From the NCBI GenBank assembly GCA_963575745.1, contig CAUYUJ010018538.1, forward strand, positions 65,001 to 129,000: 64,000 bases of DNA, given 5' to 3'. Every line of letters begins with the position of its first letter. Position 1 is the stretch's first letter. This document shows, piece by piece, positions 55,490 to 64,000 of this stretch. The position numbers were made by a program, and so were the translations under genes. Under the pieces are notes generated by a model. It did not search any database and was not told the DNA's origin. It was given only the letters and a program-made list of their open reading frames with translations. The DNA is from Prorocentrum cordatum (taxonomy: Eukaryota; Sar; Dinophyceae; Prorocentrales; Prorocentraceae).

Positions 55490-56715
55490 TTGCGTCAGAC
55501 CAACCTGAGCAAGAACCTGTGCAAGAACGTCTCGGGTCAAACTAACCTGCCGGGCGCCGCGGGAAATGTGGGCGTCGAGGTTTCGTTCCTTCCTTTGTCT
55601 CTATAGTTCCTTCTGATCGTAGCTTGACGGTGCAGCCCCACATCCTCAGGCATCCCAGCCGCGCAAGCCGTGTGGAGCGCAGCTTTCTTCAGCGACGGTG
55701 GCTCTGCGTCGTGCCCAGCGCACCCCTCCCAATCGAGCACGCCGCTCTCCTGATCTGCCCCTCCAGACAGAATGGGTGCAGCCCGTCCGCGGGAAGTCCC
55801 TCCCTCGGCGGCGCGCTCAGGGGAGTAGTGAGAGGGGGCAGGCCTGCTCAGAAGGTGGTGGAGCTTCGCAGAAGCCCCTGCGCCCTCTGAGGAGCCGACT
55901 CGGGGAAGGCTCAGAAAGCTTCTCCGGAGGCAGGAGGCCTTCTGAGCCTCGTGAGATGCCCCGCCCCCTTTGCTTTCCCCCACCCCACGGGCTCGTCGCC
56001 AACTCCCCCTTCATCCCGCGGGACGCCGCTGCGGGCTGGCCCCCGCGCGCGCAGAGACGCGCAGGGGGTCCGCCTCTGAATCCGGCCAGGCCCCGCGCAC
56101 CGGCGCGGCGCGCACAGAGACGCGCAGGGGGTCCGCCTCTGAATCCGGCCAGGCCCCGCGCACCGGCGCGCCTCCAGCCAGAAGTCTTCTCCCCCCTTTC
56201 GCAGCTGAGACCACGGGGGCTGCTTGGGGCCCGCCCTCTCCCACCATTTCACCAATACGCCAGCGCACCATCCCGTCAACAGGCACCCGGACTGGGCCGA
56301 GGACCTCCCCGCGGCCCTTCGGCCATCGAAGTCGGCCGTAGGGAGGGGTCCAAAACGTGCCTCCACCTTCTCAAACCAGTACACCAAGGGAGGACCATCC
56401 CAGGCCTCATCATCCACCAGTCAACCAATTCATCATGGTCTTCCCTCTCTCGAGTAGAATAGGCCCATGGCAAGAACCACCATACGGTTTGCTAGGGTAC
56501 CCTGGGTTTCTTTGGTTTATGTTCGGATTGAAGGCTTGCAATGGTCTCAAAGAAACCGCAGCTGGCAGAGTATCCTGAGTGTCTGAGATGCTGGGCGCGA
56601 GCCATTGATAAACCACCTGGCCCCGTTCCTTCGCTGGCGGCCGCTAAGCAAGAAGTCTAACCCTGGCCCGTGTAATTCCAGCGATTTTCAAGGTTGGGCT
56701 TCCTGCGATGTTTTT
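55490..56715. other. Conserved low-copy block with 63-bp tandem duplication, spacer 6
   Basis: At 56052-56177 a 63-bp unit (CAGAGACGCGCAGGGGGTCC...) is repeated once, found in no other spacer. The block lacks ~60 nt around 55575 (…GGGCGTCGAGG joined to TTTCGTTCC). The Trp/Pro-rich minus peptide (56417 downwards) is kept. Confidence 0.4.
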
Positions 56716-56717
56716 GT

Positions 56718-56954
56718 CCCCCAATGAGGCTGGCCTAAGGGGTTCTGATCTGGTTAAGAAGAGTGGTGCCTCGGGGGGGCACGTTGCCCGTTCCCTGGAG
56801 ATTCCATGGGTTCCCATGCAAAGCAATTCCAAGCAATGCCAAGCAACGCCAACCCATGCCAACCTAGGCAAAGCAACGCCAAGCAATGCCAAGCGATGCC
56901 AAGCGATGCGCCGATGCGATGCGCCCATGCAATACGCTTTCCACTAATTAGGGG
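56718..56954. mobile_element. MITE-like cassette B, spacer 6
   Basis: CCCCCAATGAGG and CCACTAATTAGGGG termini; essentially the spacer-4 copy (shares CCAACCTAGGCAAAGC). Confidence 0.5.
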
Positions 56955-56974
56955 TCGCGCCAGGCTCATCTTGT

Positions 56975-57262
56975 TTTAGTTCTTTCGGCCTCTGGGGGGC
57001 CCTCGCGGGGCCACGAGGCTGTCAGAAAACGTCCTGAGGTGAAACACCGACCAAAATGCAGGGGTCCAGACTTCTGGGGGCCTGCGTTGTGAACAAGTCA
57101 CCACGTCGGGGTTTGGGGGAGGGACATAGAGGCAAGAGGAGGAGGAGGTTTTCGGGTCGGACGAACGGGGGGACAGGGAAATGGGAAGAGTAGGACATCT
57201 GCTGCATGCGCCAGGAGAATCAGCTTCGAAAGTTGACTCGCTAACCCGCCCTTTGTCCCCAG
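56975..57262 (+). promoter_or_regulatory. Upstream region with CTAAC...CAG site, gene 7
   Basis: CTAAC 57241-57245, CAG ending at 57262. Confidence 0.4.
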
Positions 57263-57634
57263 TTTCGCCCGACCCGAGGGGGGGAGGCAAGGATGTGGGC
57301 AGAAGAGGTGATAGTGGCATGGGGGCAAGAAGAGTTGAGTGAGGAGCAGGATGAGGCCTCAGACGTTGCGGTAAAGTGAGAACGGAATCCAAACGCAACG
57401 GGAACGTCCGAGCAGACAACCGATGTTGGGGACATCGGGTCAGCGGTCTCATTTTGGACTTCCTTGTCTGTCCTCTCCCAGCGTCGCTCATGCCGCGTTG
57501 TCCTCTGGTGTGCATGCGCTCCATTGGAGCGGACCGTTTCAGACGTGGACGTCTGTCCAAAGCTCTTATCCGTGCCACGCGACACCTGCTATTTCACCTG
57601 AGCACATTGTCCAGTCGCGCGGAATTTCCACCCC

Positions 57635-57655
57635 CCGCAGCTTTTTCGCCTCAAC
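57635..57655 (+). promoter_or_regulatory. Relict spliced leader, copy 7
   Basis: 15 of 21 matches, same form as copy 5; CAG kept. Confidence 0.6.
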
Positions 57656-57909
57656 CACTCTGTGGCGCTCCAGTGATCGCGTCTCCTCGGCGCACGCCTG
57701 CTTGCTTCCGCTGCAGACCAGAGCTCACACCTCATCTCGGAGCAGGGCGAGTTGAGACAACGGCAGCTCAACATCGGTCCTTGGACCCTTCCTGGGGTCC
57801 AAGCACACCAGCTTTCCGAGCCGCGCCCAGCCGTGGCGACGAGGATGCCCCCTCGAAGGCCCACCGACGTTGTCTCGACTCGCCCTCCTCTGATCACCGT
57901 CTCGCCGAG

Positions 57910-58634
57910 ATGGCGCCGCACCGCCGCAGCGAAGACATGGAGCTCAGCAGCGACAGCGACGCGGCCGCGCCGGCCGCTGGCTGGAGCACCGGCAGGGTCC
58001 TCGGCTGCGCGGCGCTGGCCTGTGCCGCTTGCGCCGCGGGCGGCTTCGCGGCAGGTGGCGGCGCCAGCTCGCCAGGGGGCGGCCTCGCGGCCAGGCGCGA
58101 GTTGCTGCAGGTGCTGGCAAAGCCGGCGCGGGAGAAGTGCAGCGACGTGTCCGGGGACTGCTTCGATACGGCGTGCTGCGACGTGGCTGGCTTCACCTGC
58201 TTCGTGACGACCACGCCTGGCTCGGCCCAGTGCATGAAGAACTGCACGCCCAGCGAGACGACGGCCTGCGCGGTGCCTGTGCCCAAGGTCGGCGAGCCGA
58301 TGTACTTGGACAACGCCGTAGCACCTGGAACATCGATGTATTGCTTCTCCGTTTACATGGCAGACACTGGCAGCGACGGCAAAACCGAGCGCCCGGACGA
58401 GCTGAATTTGCTGAAGGCGGCGTACGACAGGAAGATAGGCATCTTCGCGTGCGAGCAGTGGGGCATTTTCAGCGACAAGCCAGGCGACCTGGCCCCTGGC
58501 GTGCCCTTCGTGGCGGTGGACGACGCCGATGGTGACTTCCACATTCTCAAGCGCGAGGAGACCGGCACCTGGATTAACACAGGATTGCACACACAGGTCT
58601 GGAAGGCGATCAGGGCGGCGGGAGACTACCAGCG
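57910..58634 (+). pseudogene. Glycosyltransferase-like gene, copy 7, 5' part (disrupted)
   Basis: Codes for residues 1-242 of the family protein, type A, with anchor and cysteine module intact, and stops at the second base of the Arg-242 codon where the LINE begins. Reading on into the element adds ~128 unrelated residues to a stop at 59020-59022. The product lacks the DxD and GED motifs and would not be a working transferase. Before the insertion it was probably equal to copies 1 and 5. Confidence 0.85.
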
Positions 58635-58772
58635 AGGCTCCAGGGGAAGCAGCCCCCGCCCCCGCCGCCGCCTTACCCAGGCACAGAGAGACGCCGCCGA
58701 CAGGCGCGGAGTGCTCCCACGACCCAGCCACCAGCAGACAGCCTCAACCCGCGCGGTTCGACGGCGACCGAT

Positions 58773-59519
58773 GTGGCGCGCGTGGGCGATGTGGACAGCG
58801 ACGAGGAAGCCGTCGCGTGGCCCGCTCCCAAAAAGTACGGAGCACGCCAGGCACGACAGCAGTACCTGGCACGGGGCATCACGACCTCGTGGTCATGCCC
58901 GCTGTGTGCAGCACAAGGGGTACATTGGTCCTGCGATGCCCAACTCAGGGCCGGAGGTGCACCCAAGAACCCGATCGGTGGCGTCCAGAGGCTGCTGTAC
59001 AAGCGGCGTCAGGCACACCTGAATAAGTGCCACCCTGGTGTGGACAAGGCACCGCTCTCGCTCAAGCCCGCGACCGAGGCGGTGGAGCCGAAGACGGCGG
59101 AAGAGTGGAGGGCGCTCCTGCAGCTGCCTGTGGGGCCCATCCCCGAGGCTTACGCCGCCACCAAGTGCAGGTACTGCGAGAAGACCTGGCCGGCGCACGT
59201 GCAGGGCCACCAGCTCACCAAGTCCGTGCGGGCCCATCATGTGAAGGAACACGCGGAGCAGAGGCAGCAACGTGCCCAGACCGTGAGGGCCAGCAAGGCG
59301 GAACAGCGTGCACGCAGAGAGGCAGGCCTGGAGCCGCTCCCTCAGAACGTGTTCCAGCAGAGGACGCAGAAGCGGCTATACTGGAGGGACCCGGCAGCCG
59401 TCGCGGCCTACCGGAAGACGCTCAAGGACCGCCGCCGGGCTGCTGCTGCCATAGGCGCGACGCCCAGGAAGATTCTCAAGCGCCCGGCGGCGCAGGTGGA
59501 AGAAAGTGCCGCCTCTTGA
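58773..59519 (+). CDS. LINE ORF1-like protein (5'-incomplete)
   Basis: The frame is open from before the left junction, has no ATG anywhere, and is counted here from a GTG. Two C2H2-like zinc fingers: C42-x2-C45...H82-x4-H87 and C132-x2-C135...H155/H156...H160, then a basic, Arg/Lys/Gln-rich C-terminus. ORF1 proteins of LINEs bind element RNA; here zinc fingers would do this. Ends at TGA 59517-59519, in the same frame as ORF2. Confidence 0.6.
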   Translation: MARVGDVDSDEEAVAWPAPKKYGARQARQQYLARGITTSWSCPLCAAQGVHWSCDAQLRAGGAPKNPIGGVQRLLYKRRQAHLNKCHPGVDKAPLSLKPATEAVEPKTAEEWRALLQLPVGPIPEAYAATKCRYCEKTWPAHVQGHQLTKSVRAHHVKEHAEQRQQRAQTVRASKAEQRARREAGLEPLPQNVFQQRTQKRLYWRDPAAVAAYRKTLKDRRRAAAAIGATPRKILKRPAAQVEESAAS

Positions 59520-62500
59520 CGGGCGGTGCCGGGGGGCGGTCCTCCCTTCCCTCCTCTGCTTCCCTCCCCTGTCCTCCTCCCCCTGGCCCCCTCTCCCTTT
59601 GCCCCTCCCCCTTCGTCCCCTCCCTCTGCCCCTCCCCCTTCTGTCCCTCCTCCCTCTCCTCCTCCTCCGCCCCCTCCCCCTCCCCCTCTTGGGAAGGAAA
59701 GAAGGGCCGTCGCTCGGCATCATCCGTCTGTGCGGGGCGGGGCGAGCTGCTCGCCCGCCCAGCTGGCACTCTGGACTTGTAACGTCAATGGCACAGCCCT
59801 GTGGAGAGTCGCCGAAGAAGCAGCTTCCCAGGACATCGACGTGGTGTGCCTCCAGGAGGTCGGGCTCACCGCCAAGGAGTTCACTTCGTTCCACAACCGC
59901 TTCTGGTCCCGGGGCTACCAGTCCTACCACGCTGCGGGGTACGAGCGCTGTGACGACCGGCAGGGCGGCGGGCTCGTCACGCTCATCCGCAGGAAGAGAG
60001 CATGTCGTTATCTCTGGCGCCTGACCGGGGAGGACGCCCAGATGCTCGTGGTGCAGGCCGCTGATCTGGTGATCTTCAATGTGTACCGGCAGCCAAGCAA
60101 ACAGGGAGCACTCCACACCATCATGGACTCTTTCATTGACAGCCTCCAGACCGACAGGATCCAGAGGGCACTTGTAATCGGCGACTGGAACGCCCTGCCG
60201 GCGGAGGTGCCTGTGGCCTCGCCCTGGTACACTTTCGAGAAAGCCACAGCGAACGGCAGCGACATCCCTACCAGGAAGGGGGGCACCAGATGCATCGACT
60301 TCGGGATCTCTTTCGGCGTAAATGGCCACAACCATCACATCGTCCCCTTTGAGGCCTCAGACCATTTCGTGGTCTCCATGCAGTTCGAGACGAGGGATGA
60401 GCTCGTGGACGAAACGCGGCTCCAGCAGCACCGCGACCTGGCAAGGCCGGCCTCGGTCCCCATGGAGACTTGGATGGACGTCTGCCGGGCCCTGTGGGAG
60501 GGGCGCGGCGGCGCCCCCGCAGCGGACGAGGAACGCGACCTCCGCAGGCGCTGCCCGCACGAGCCGGGGTCCCCCCAGGCGCAGCAGTGGGTGGACAAGC
60601 TCTGGGGCGACTTTCAGGCCGCGGTAGAATGCGCGCTGCTCGAGGCCGCCGAGAGAGTGCTGGAGGACGGCACGGCGCCTGACGACAGCACCGAGGGCGC
60701 CGCCCCCTGGGTTGCCGCAGACCCCTGGGGGCAGGAGATCCAGCACGTCTGGCAGGGGCCCAAGAAGGCCACCACTGCAAGGGCCACCCCGGCCAAGGGA
60801 GAGCTCCCCAAGGGACAGACAGGCATGGCCACCCGGCGCGCGCGCTGCAGCCAGGCGATGGTGGCCAGCAGCTACAAGGCGCGGCGGTGCAGCACCACGC
60901 TCGGCAGGTTGCGCCGGCTGCTGTGGCTGGAACAGCATGGGCACGGCAGCGGGAGCGAGAGCCGCGCGCTCCGGGTCAAGCTCGACAGGGCCACCGACAG
61001 CCGCGAGTACACTGGCGGCTACGACAGCTCCCTGCTCACCAGGACGGCGCTCCTCGAGACGCGGGTCCGGGAGTACGAAGGCACGCTCGAGGCCATCGAG
61101 AAGAGCGACCGGAACGACAGAATCCGGGGTTGGAGGGCACGGCTCACGGGTAGCAGCAAGGCGGCCCACGCCTCTCTGCAGCCGAGACATCCGAAGGGGC
61201 TGGCTGTTCTCCAGAACAACGTGCAGTCGCGCACCACCAAGGAGGCTCTCGACTTCCTGGTCCGGCGATGGAGAAAAGTGTGGGACCGCCCGACTCCACC
61301 AGCCGACCGGTGGCGCCCCAGGCTACGACGGTGGTTACCGCACCACGCCCCTCGCAGGTGGTACCCGCTGGACGAGCAGGAACTCAATGCAGCCATGCGT
61401 GCGCAGGCCGGCACCAGCGCTGGCCCAGACGGCTGGCGAGGGAAGGAGGTGGCTTCCGCTCTGTTCACTGCAGCGACGTTCGCTCACCTCACGGCGGAGT
61501 TCGAGGCCATGGCCTGCCTGCCAACGCAGTGGGCGGACATGAGGCAAACGCACCTGCCCAAGGAATTCCCGAGCGAGGAGACTCCGGGGGCGCTGCCCGA
61601 CGACAAGTTCCGCCCGATCAGCGTTTCGAGCGCCTGGCACAGAACGTGGGCTACCGCGCGGTTCAAATCCGAATGTTGTTCCGCTTGGCTCAGCGACTGG
61701 TGGGGCAACGACATGGTGGGCGCACGCCGCCACAGGGAGGCAGCCGAGGCGGTGGTGATGGCAGCAACCAACACCAACTGCAAAGAGTACTGCACGAGCT
61801 GGGACTACAGCCTGGCCTTCGACATGTGCCACCCGGACGTGGCGGCAGAGGCATTCGACGTAGTCGGCATGCCGGGCAACTTGGTACACCTCCTGCGCAC
61901 GCACTGGACCCGACAACGGCGTTTCATGTGCTACGGTGGTTGCGTGCAGGAGCAGCCGCAGACCGTGTCCACCAGCCTGCCGCAGGGAGACCCGTTCAGC
62001 CCCGTGGCAATGGGGTGCGTCCTCATGGCGCCGCTGAAAGAAGTGAAGCACGAGTGCAGGGACGTATCCACGCAGCTCTACGTGGACGACAGGACGTGGC
62101 AGTCCCGCAGCATCCCCTCAATGCTCAGAGCGGGTGCCATCTGGAACAGCTGGAGCGCGGACCTCGGACTGGCAGAGAACGACGCCAAGCAGCAGTGGTT
62201 CCACACCACCGGCAGGGGGCGCAAGGCGCTGGCCGCGGCGGGGGTGCCAACGGAGACCATCAGCGACACGGCCTGCATCCTCGGCATGAAAGTCACCGGA
62301 GGCGCAGCCCGGTGCACGTCCAAGAAGGAGCGAGCACGCTGGGATCGCGCCAAGGAACAGACACGCGCCGTCCAGCGGCTCCCGCATTCCCTGGCCGGGA
62401 AGCTCGCCGTGGCCACGGCCGGGCCGATCAGCGTGGCCGAGTATGGCTGGCTGGAGAACCCGCCGGCCAAGAGGGACACGCAGGCATTCCAGTCCCTGGT

Positions 62501-63344
62501 CTGGTCCGCACTCGAGGCGCCGCACCAGGCGAACCCGGCGCTCCGCTGCCTCCTCCTCGGCCACAGGGTCGATGTCAGGTACAGAATACAGCAAGCGGCC
62601 ATCGCCTCGTTGGCGCGCGTGCAGCACAAGGGCAGAGACCCGCACGCCGACTTCACGATGCGCCTCACCTGGGACTGCACGAAGCGCGGCCTGGCAAAGA
62701 ACCTCCACCGGCACCTAGCGTGGACCGGATGGGAGCACGACCCTGCCCTGCCCTGGACCTGGCGCCACGCCGGCACAGAGGACAGGCTCAGCTTGGACAG
62801 GCGGCAGCCGGACTGGAAGAGCCCAGGCCGCCTCGCGCACAGCCTCCGGGAGGCGTGGCGCTACACTCGGTACGCAGAATGGCAGCGGGCGGGTCGACGC
62901 GACAGCACTCTCTGCCAGGGCATAGGCTACGACCCGAAGCGGTACAAGGCCGTCTTCGAGCACATGAAGACCCGGCCGGGCCCCCACCTCAGAGTGATGG
63001 GAGGGGCCATCGTGTCGCCGGCGCACCTCCATGCCAGCGCCCCAGCGCAGGACCCATCCTGCCCATGGTGCCGACAGGAGGCAGGAACGCTGCACCGTAT
63101 TGCGTGGGAGTGCCAGCACCCACGCCTGCGTGAGGCGAGGCCCACAGCGCGCCCGCGCGATCCATTGCAGAACCGACTGTTTTGGCCTACGGGCCTCTCG
63201 TCAAGGCAGGCAGCAGACGCCGCCATTCTCAGCTGGGGCGTCCAAATCGACCGGGCCATCCGGGAGATCAGGTACAGGGAGGGGGACCCGTTCATCATCC
63301 ACCTCCCCTCCCTCCTCCTCTGGGACACCGCGGCCTCCTCCTAG
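59520..63344 (+). CDS. LINE ORF2: APE endonuclease and reverse transcriptase
   Basis: Residues counted from the GTG at 59526 (1272 codons). Residues 1-58 are a Pro-rich linker from a pyrimidine tract. Endonuclease ~82-285: N of TCNVNG, E111 (CLQEV), D220 and N222 (GDWN), D279-H280 (SDH). Reverse transcriptase ~610-900: RPIS motif, catalytic D760 region with AFD ending at 766 (motif A), LPQGDPFSP (motif B), Y852-V-D-D855 (motif C). C-terminal knuckle C1179-x2-C1182-x7-H1190-x5-C1196. No RNase H domain recognised. The first ATG is only at residue 173, inside the endonuclease, so translation must come from ORF1 or from a non-AUG start. Ends with TAG 63342-63344. Confidence 0.9.
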   Translation, partial: RAVPGGGPPFPPLLPSPVLLPLAPSPFAPPPSSPPSAPPPSVPPPSPPPPPPPPPPLGKERRAVARHHPSVRGGASCSPAQLALWTCNVNGTALWRVAEEAASQDIDVVCLQEVGLTAKEFTSFHNRFWSRGYQSYHAAGYERCDDRQGGGLVTLIRRKRACRYLWRLTGEDAQMLVVQAADLVIFNVYRQPSKQGALHTIMDSFIDSLQTDRIQRALVIGDWNALPAEVPVASPWYTFEKATANGSDIPTRKGGTRCIDFGISFGVNGHNHHIVPFEASDHFVVSMQFETRDELVDETRLQQHRDLARPASVPMETWMDVCRALWEGRGGAPAADEERDLRRRCPHEPGSPQAQQWVDKLWGDFQAAVECALLEAAERVLEDGTAPDDSTEGAAPWVAADPWGQEIQHVWQGPKKATTARATPAKGELPKGQTGMATRRARCSQAMVASSYKARRCSTTLGRLRRLLWLEQHGHGSGSESRALRVKLDRATDSREYTGGYDSSLLTRTALLETRVREYEGTLEAIEKSDRNDRIRGWRARLTGSSKAAHASLQPRHPKGLAVLQNNVQSRTTKEALDFLVRRWRKVWDRPTPPADRWRPRLRRWLPHHAPRRWYPLDEQELNAAMRAQAGTSAGPDGWRGKEVASALFTAATFAHLTAEFEAMACLPTQWADMRQTHLPKEFPSEETPGALPDDKFRPISVSSAWHRTWATARFKSECCSAWLSDWWGNDMVGARRHREAAEAVVMAATNTNCKEYCTSWDYSLAFDMCHPDVAAEAFDVVGMPGNLVHLLRTHWTRQRRFMCYGGCVQEQPQTVSTSLPQGDPFSPVAMGCVLMAPLKEVKHECRDVSTQLYVDDRTWQSRSIPSMLRAGAIWNSWSADLGLAENDAKQQWFHTTGRGRKALAAAGVPTETISDTACILGMKVTGGAARCTSKKERARWDRAKEQTRAVQRLPHSLAGKLAVATAGPISVAEYGWLENPPAKRDTQAFQSLVWSALEAPHQANPALRCLLLGHRVDVRYRIQQAAIASLARVQHKGRDPHADFTMRLTWDCTKRGLAKNLHRHLAWTGWEHDPALPWTWRHAGTEDRLSLDRRQPDWKSPGRLAHSLREAWRYTRYAEWQRAGRRDSTLCQGIGYDPKRYKAVFEHMKTRPGPHLRVMGGAIVSPAHLHASAPAQDPSCPWCRQEAGTLHRIAWECQHPRLREARPTARPRDPLQNRLFWPTGLSSRQAADAAILSWGVQIDRAIREIRYREGDPFIIHLPSLLLWDTAASS

Positions 63345-63399
63345 GTGGCCGTGTTCCTGAACGTGGTCACCTCGACGGCCACGTTCTTCAACTATTTCA
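63345..63399 (+). other. LINE 3' tail with alternative hairpins
   Basis: GTGGCCGT (63345-63352) can pair with ACGGCCAC (63375-63382), and GAACGTGG (63359-63366) with CCACGTTC (63379-63386); the two stems exclude each other. Such 3' structures are recognised by the reverse transcriptase in several LINE groups. Ends TTCTTCAACTATTTCA with no A-tail. Confidence 0.5.
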
Positions 63400-63893
63400 C
63401 CAGCTGGGTGGTCAAGGTAGATTGCGATGCGGTGTTCTTGCCGAGCCGCTTGAGGCCCTTCCTTGCCTCCCAGGGCGAGCCTGGGAGCGGTGTGCCTGGC
63501 ATCTACCTCGAGAACTGCAAATACTGTAAGTGGGGTTGGTTCGGGAACTTGGAGATCATGTCGCTGACTGCCGCCCAGACGCTGTTCCCGAACATCGAAT
63601 GGTGCAAGCAGGTCCTGGATTGGAAGACGGGAGTGGAGGGCGGCAAGTACGGGCCGATGGGGGAGGACCTTTTCGCTCAGAGCTGCTTGGACGCCATGGG
63701 TGTGCGCCGCGGCGGGGCGTTCGACACTACTCTGGACGCGGCCTGCGAGGCGGATCGCCCAGAGGACCAGAAGAAGAACAAGAAATGGAGGCCTGACTGC
63801 ACGGAGAGGAAGACCGCAGCATATCATCCCATGATGAAGGTGGGTGATTACGTGAAGTGCTTCGAGAAGACGGTGGAGGCATTTGGGTATTGA
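63400..63893 (+). pseudogene. Glycosyltransferase-like gene, copy 7, 3' part (disrupted)
   Basis: Begins with the last two bases of the Ala-243 codon and encodes residues 244-406, with D250-C-D252 and G330-E-D332, V246 (type A), to the normal stop. It has no start of its own. It happens to lie in the same frame as LINE ORF1 and ORF2, separated from ORF2 by the TAG at 63342. Confidence 0.88.
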
Positions 63894-64000
63894 GTTCTTG
63901 GGAGACGCGCTCTGTGAATTACTCAAGTGGTTTACACTATTCCGCAGACCTCCAGAAGCCGGAAATTATCGCAGACGCCCACGGCGAGTCACCGCCGCCC
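63894..64000 (+). other. Gene 3' flank after copy 7 (cut by window end)
   Basis: Same 3' flank as copy 5 (AAGCCGGAAATTATCGCAGA), with CTCTGTGAATT and CCGCAGACCTCC as private changes. A seventh spacer presumably follows. Confidence 0.7.

Larger units (their letters stand above)
58635..63399 (+). mobile_element. Non-LTR (LINE) retrotransposon inserted in gene copy 7
   Basis: 4765 nt with an ORF1-like zinc-finger frame, a long endonuclease-reverse transcriptase frame and a 55-nt 3' tail. No LTRs, no poly(A) or simple-repeat tail, and no target-site duplication; two host bases (CG) are missing at the site. The frame is open through the left junction without any ATG, so the 5' end is probably truncated. 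Otherwise undamaged, hence recent. The same element is not seen elsewhere in the window. Confidence 0.88.

Noticed and set aside
58625-63410. Target-site duplication CCAGC around the LINE
   Set aside because: CCAGC on both sides comes from two different places of the intact gene (CTACCAGCGCGCCAGCTGG), not from a duplicated site.
1-64000. tRNA, rRNA or SL RNA genes
   Set aside because: No cloverleaf-like segment, rRNA-like block or exact spliced-leader gene was recognised by eye. A structured-RNA search could still find a small one.

Overview
The window looks like nuclear DNA of a dinoflagellate. The evidence is GC-rich protein-coding DNA without visible introns, near-identical genes in direct tandem with multi-kilobase repeat-filled spacers, and degenerate copies of the dinoflagellate spliced leader (DinoSL) about 250 nt before each gene's start codon. 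The species cannot be told from the sequence.

Layout. Seven same-strand copies of one 406-codon gene start at 605, 7685, 19104, 27151, 37362, 44625 and 57910. The product looks like a type II membrane protein with a short cysteine-rich (CBM1-like) module and a GT-A-like glycosyltransferase domain (DCD and GED motifs). Coding sequences fall into type A (copies 1, 3, 4, 5, 7) and type B (copies 2, 6). Flanking markers do not always agree with coding type, which points to gene conversion. Copy 2 has a 1-nt deletion. Copy 7 is split between residues 242 and 244 by a 4.77-kb non-LTR (LINE) retrotransposon at 58635-63399, whose endonuclease/reverse-transcriptase frame is intact.

Six spacers (6-12 kb) repeat the same module order: 3' flank and degenerate CTTGGG-rich array; a ~105-bp array centred on the palindrome GGGTGACACGTGTCACCC; a ~70-bp GC-rich array; a block holding a 153-nt segment of constant length with three hairpins; a cassette (A) bounded by CCCAATTAGG-type inverted repeats and filled with TGCCAAGCRA words; a diverged relic of the gene's own 5' leader followed by a CTC microsatellite; a conserved low-copy block; a second, related cassette (B); then an upstream region with a CTAAC...CAG acceptor-like site. 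Spacers 1, 3 and 5 are short. Spacers 2, 4 and 6 carry an extra duplicated 3'-flank module. Spacer 2 holds a 2.7-kb block of simple repeats, spacer 4 an inverted and tandemly duplicated CTTGGG block, and spacer 6 a 3.6-kb composite insertion with an ACGAAAC-rich satellite.

Interpretation. A spliced-leader-bearing, intronless mRNA was probably reverse-transcribed into the genome, then amplified in tandem and partly homogenised; the LINE inserted later. Reading frames in the spacers are mostly by-products of GC-rich repeats. Module boundaries in spacers are approximate (tens of bases), because they were judged by eye from copy-to-copy comparison.
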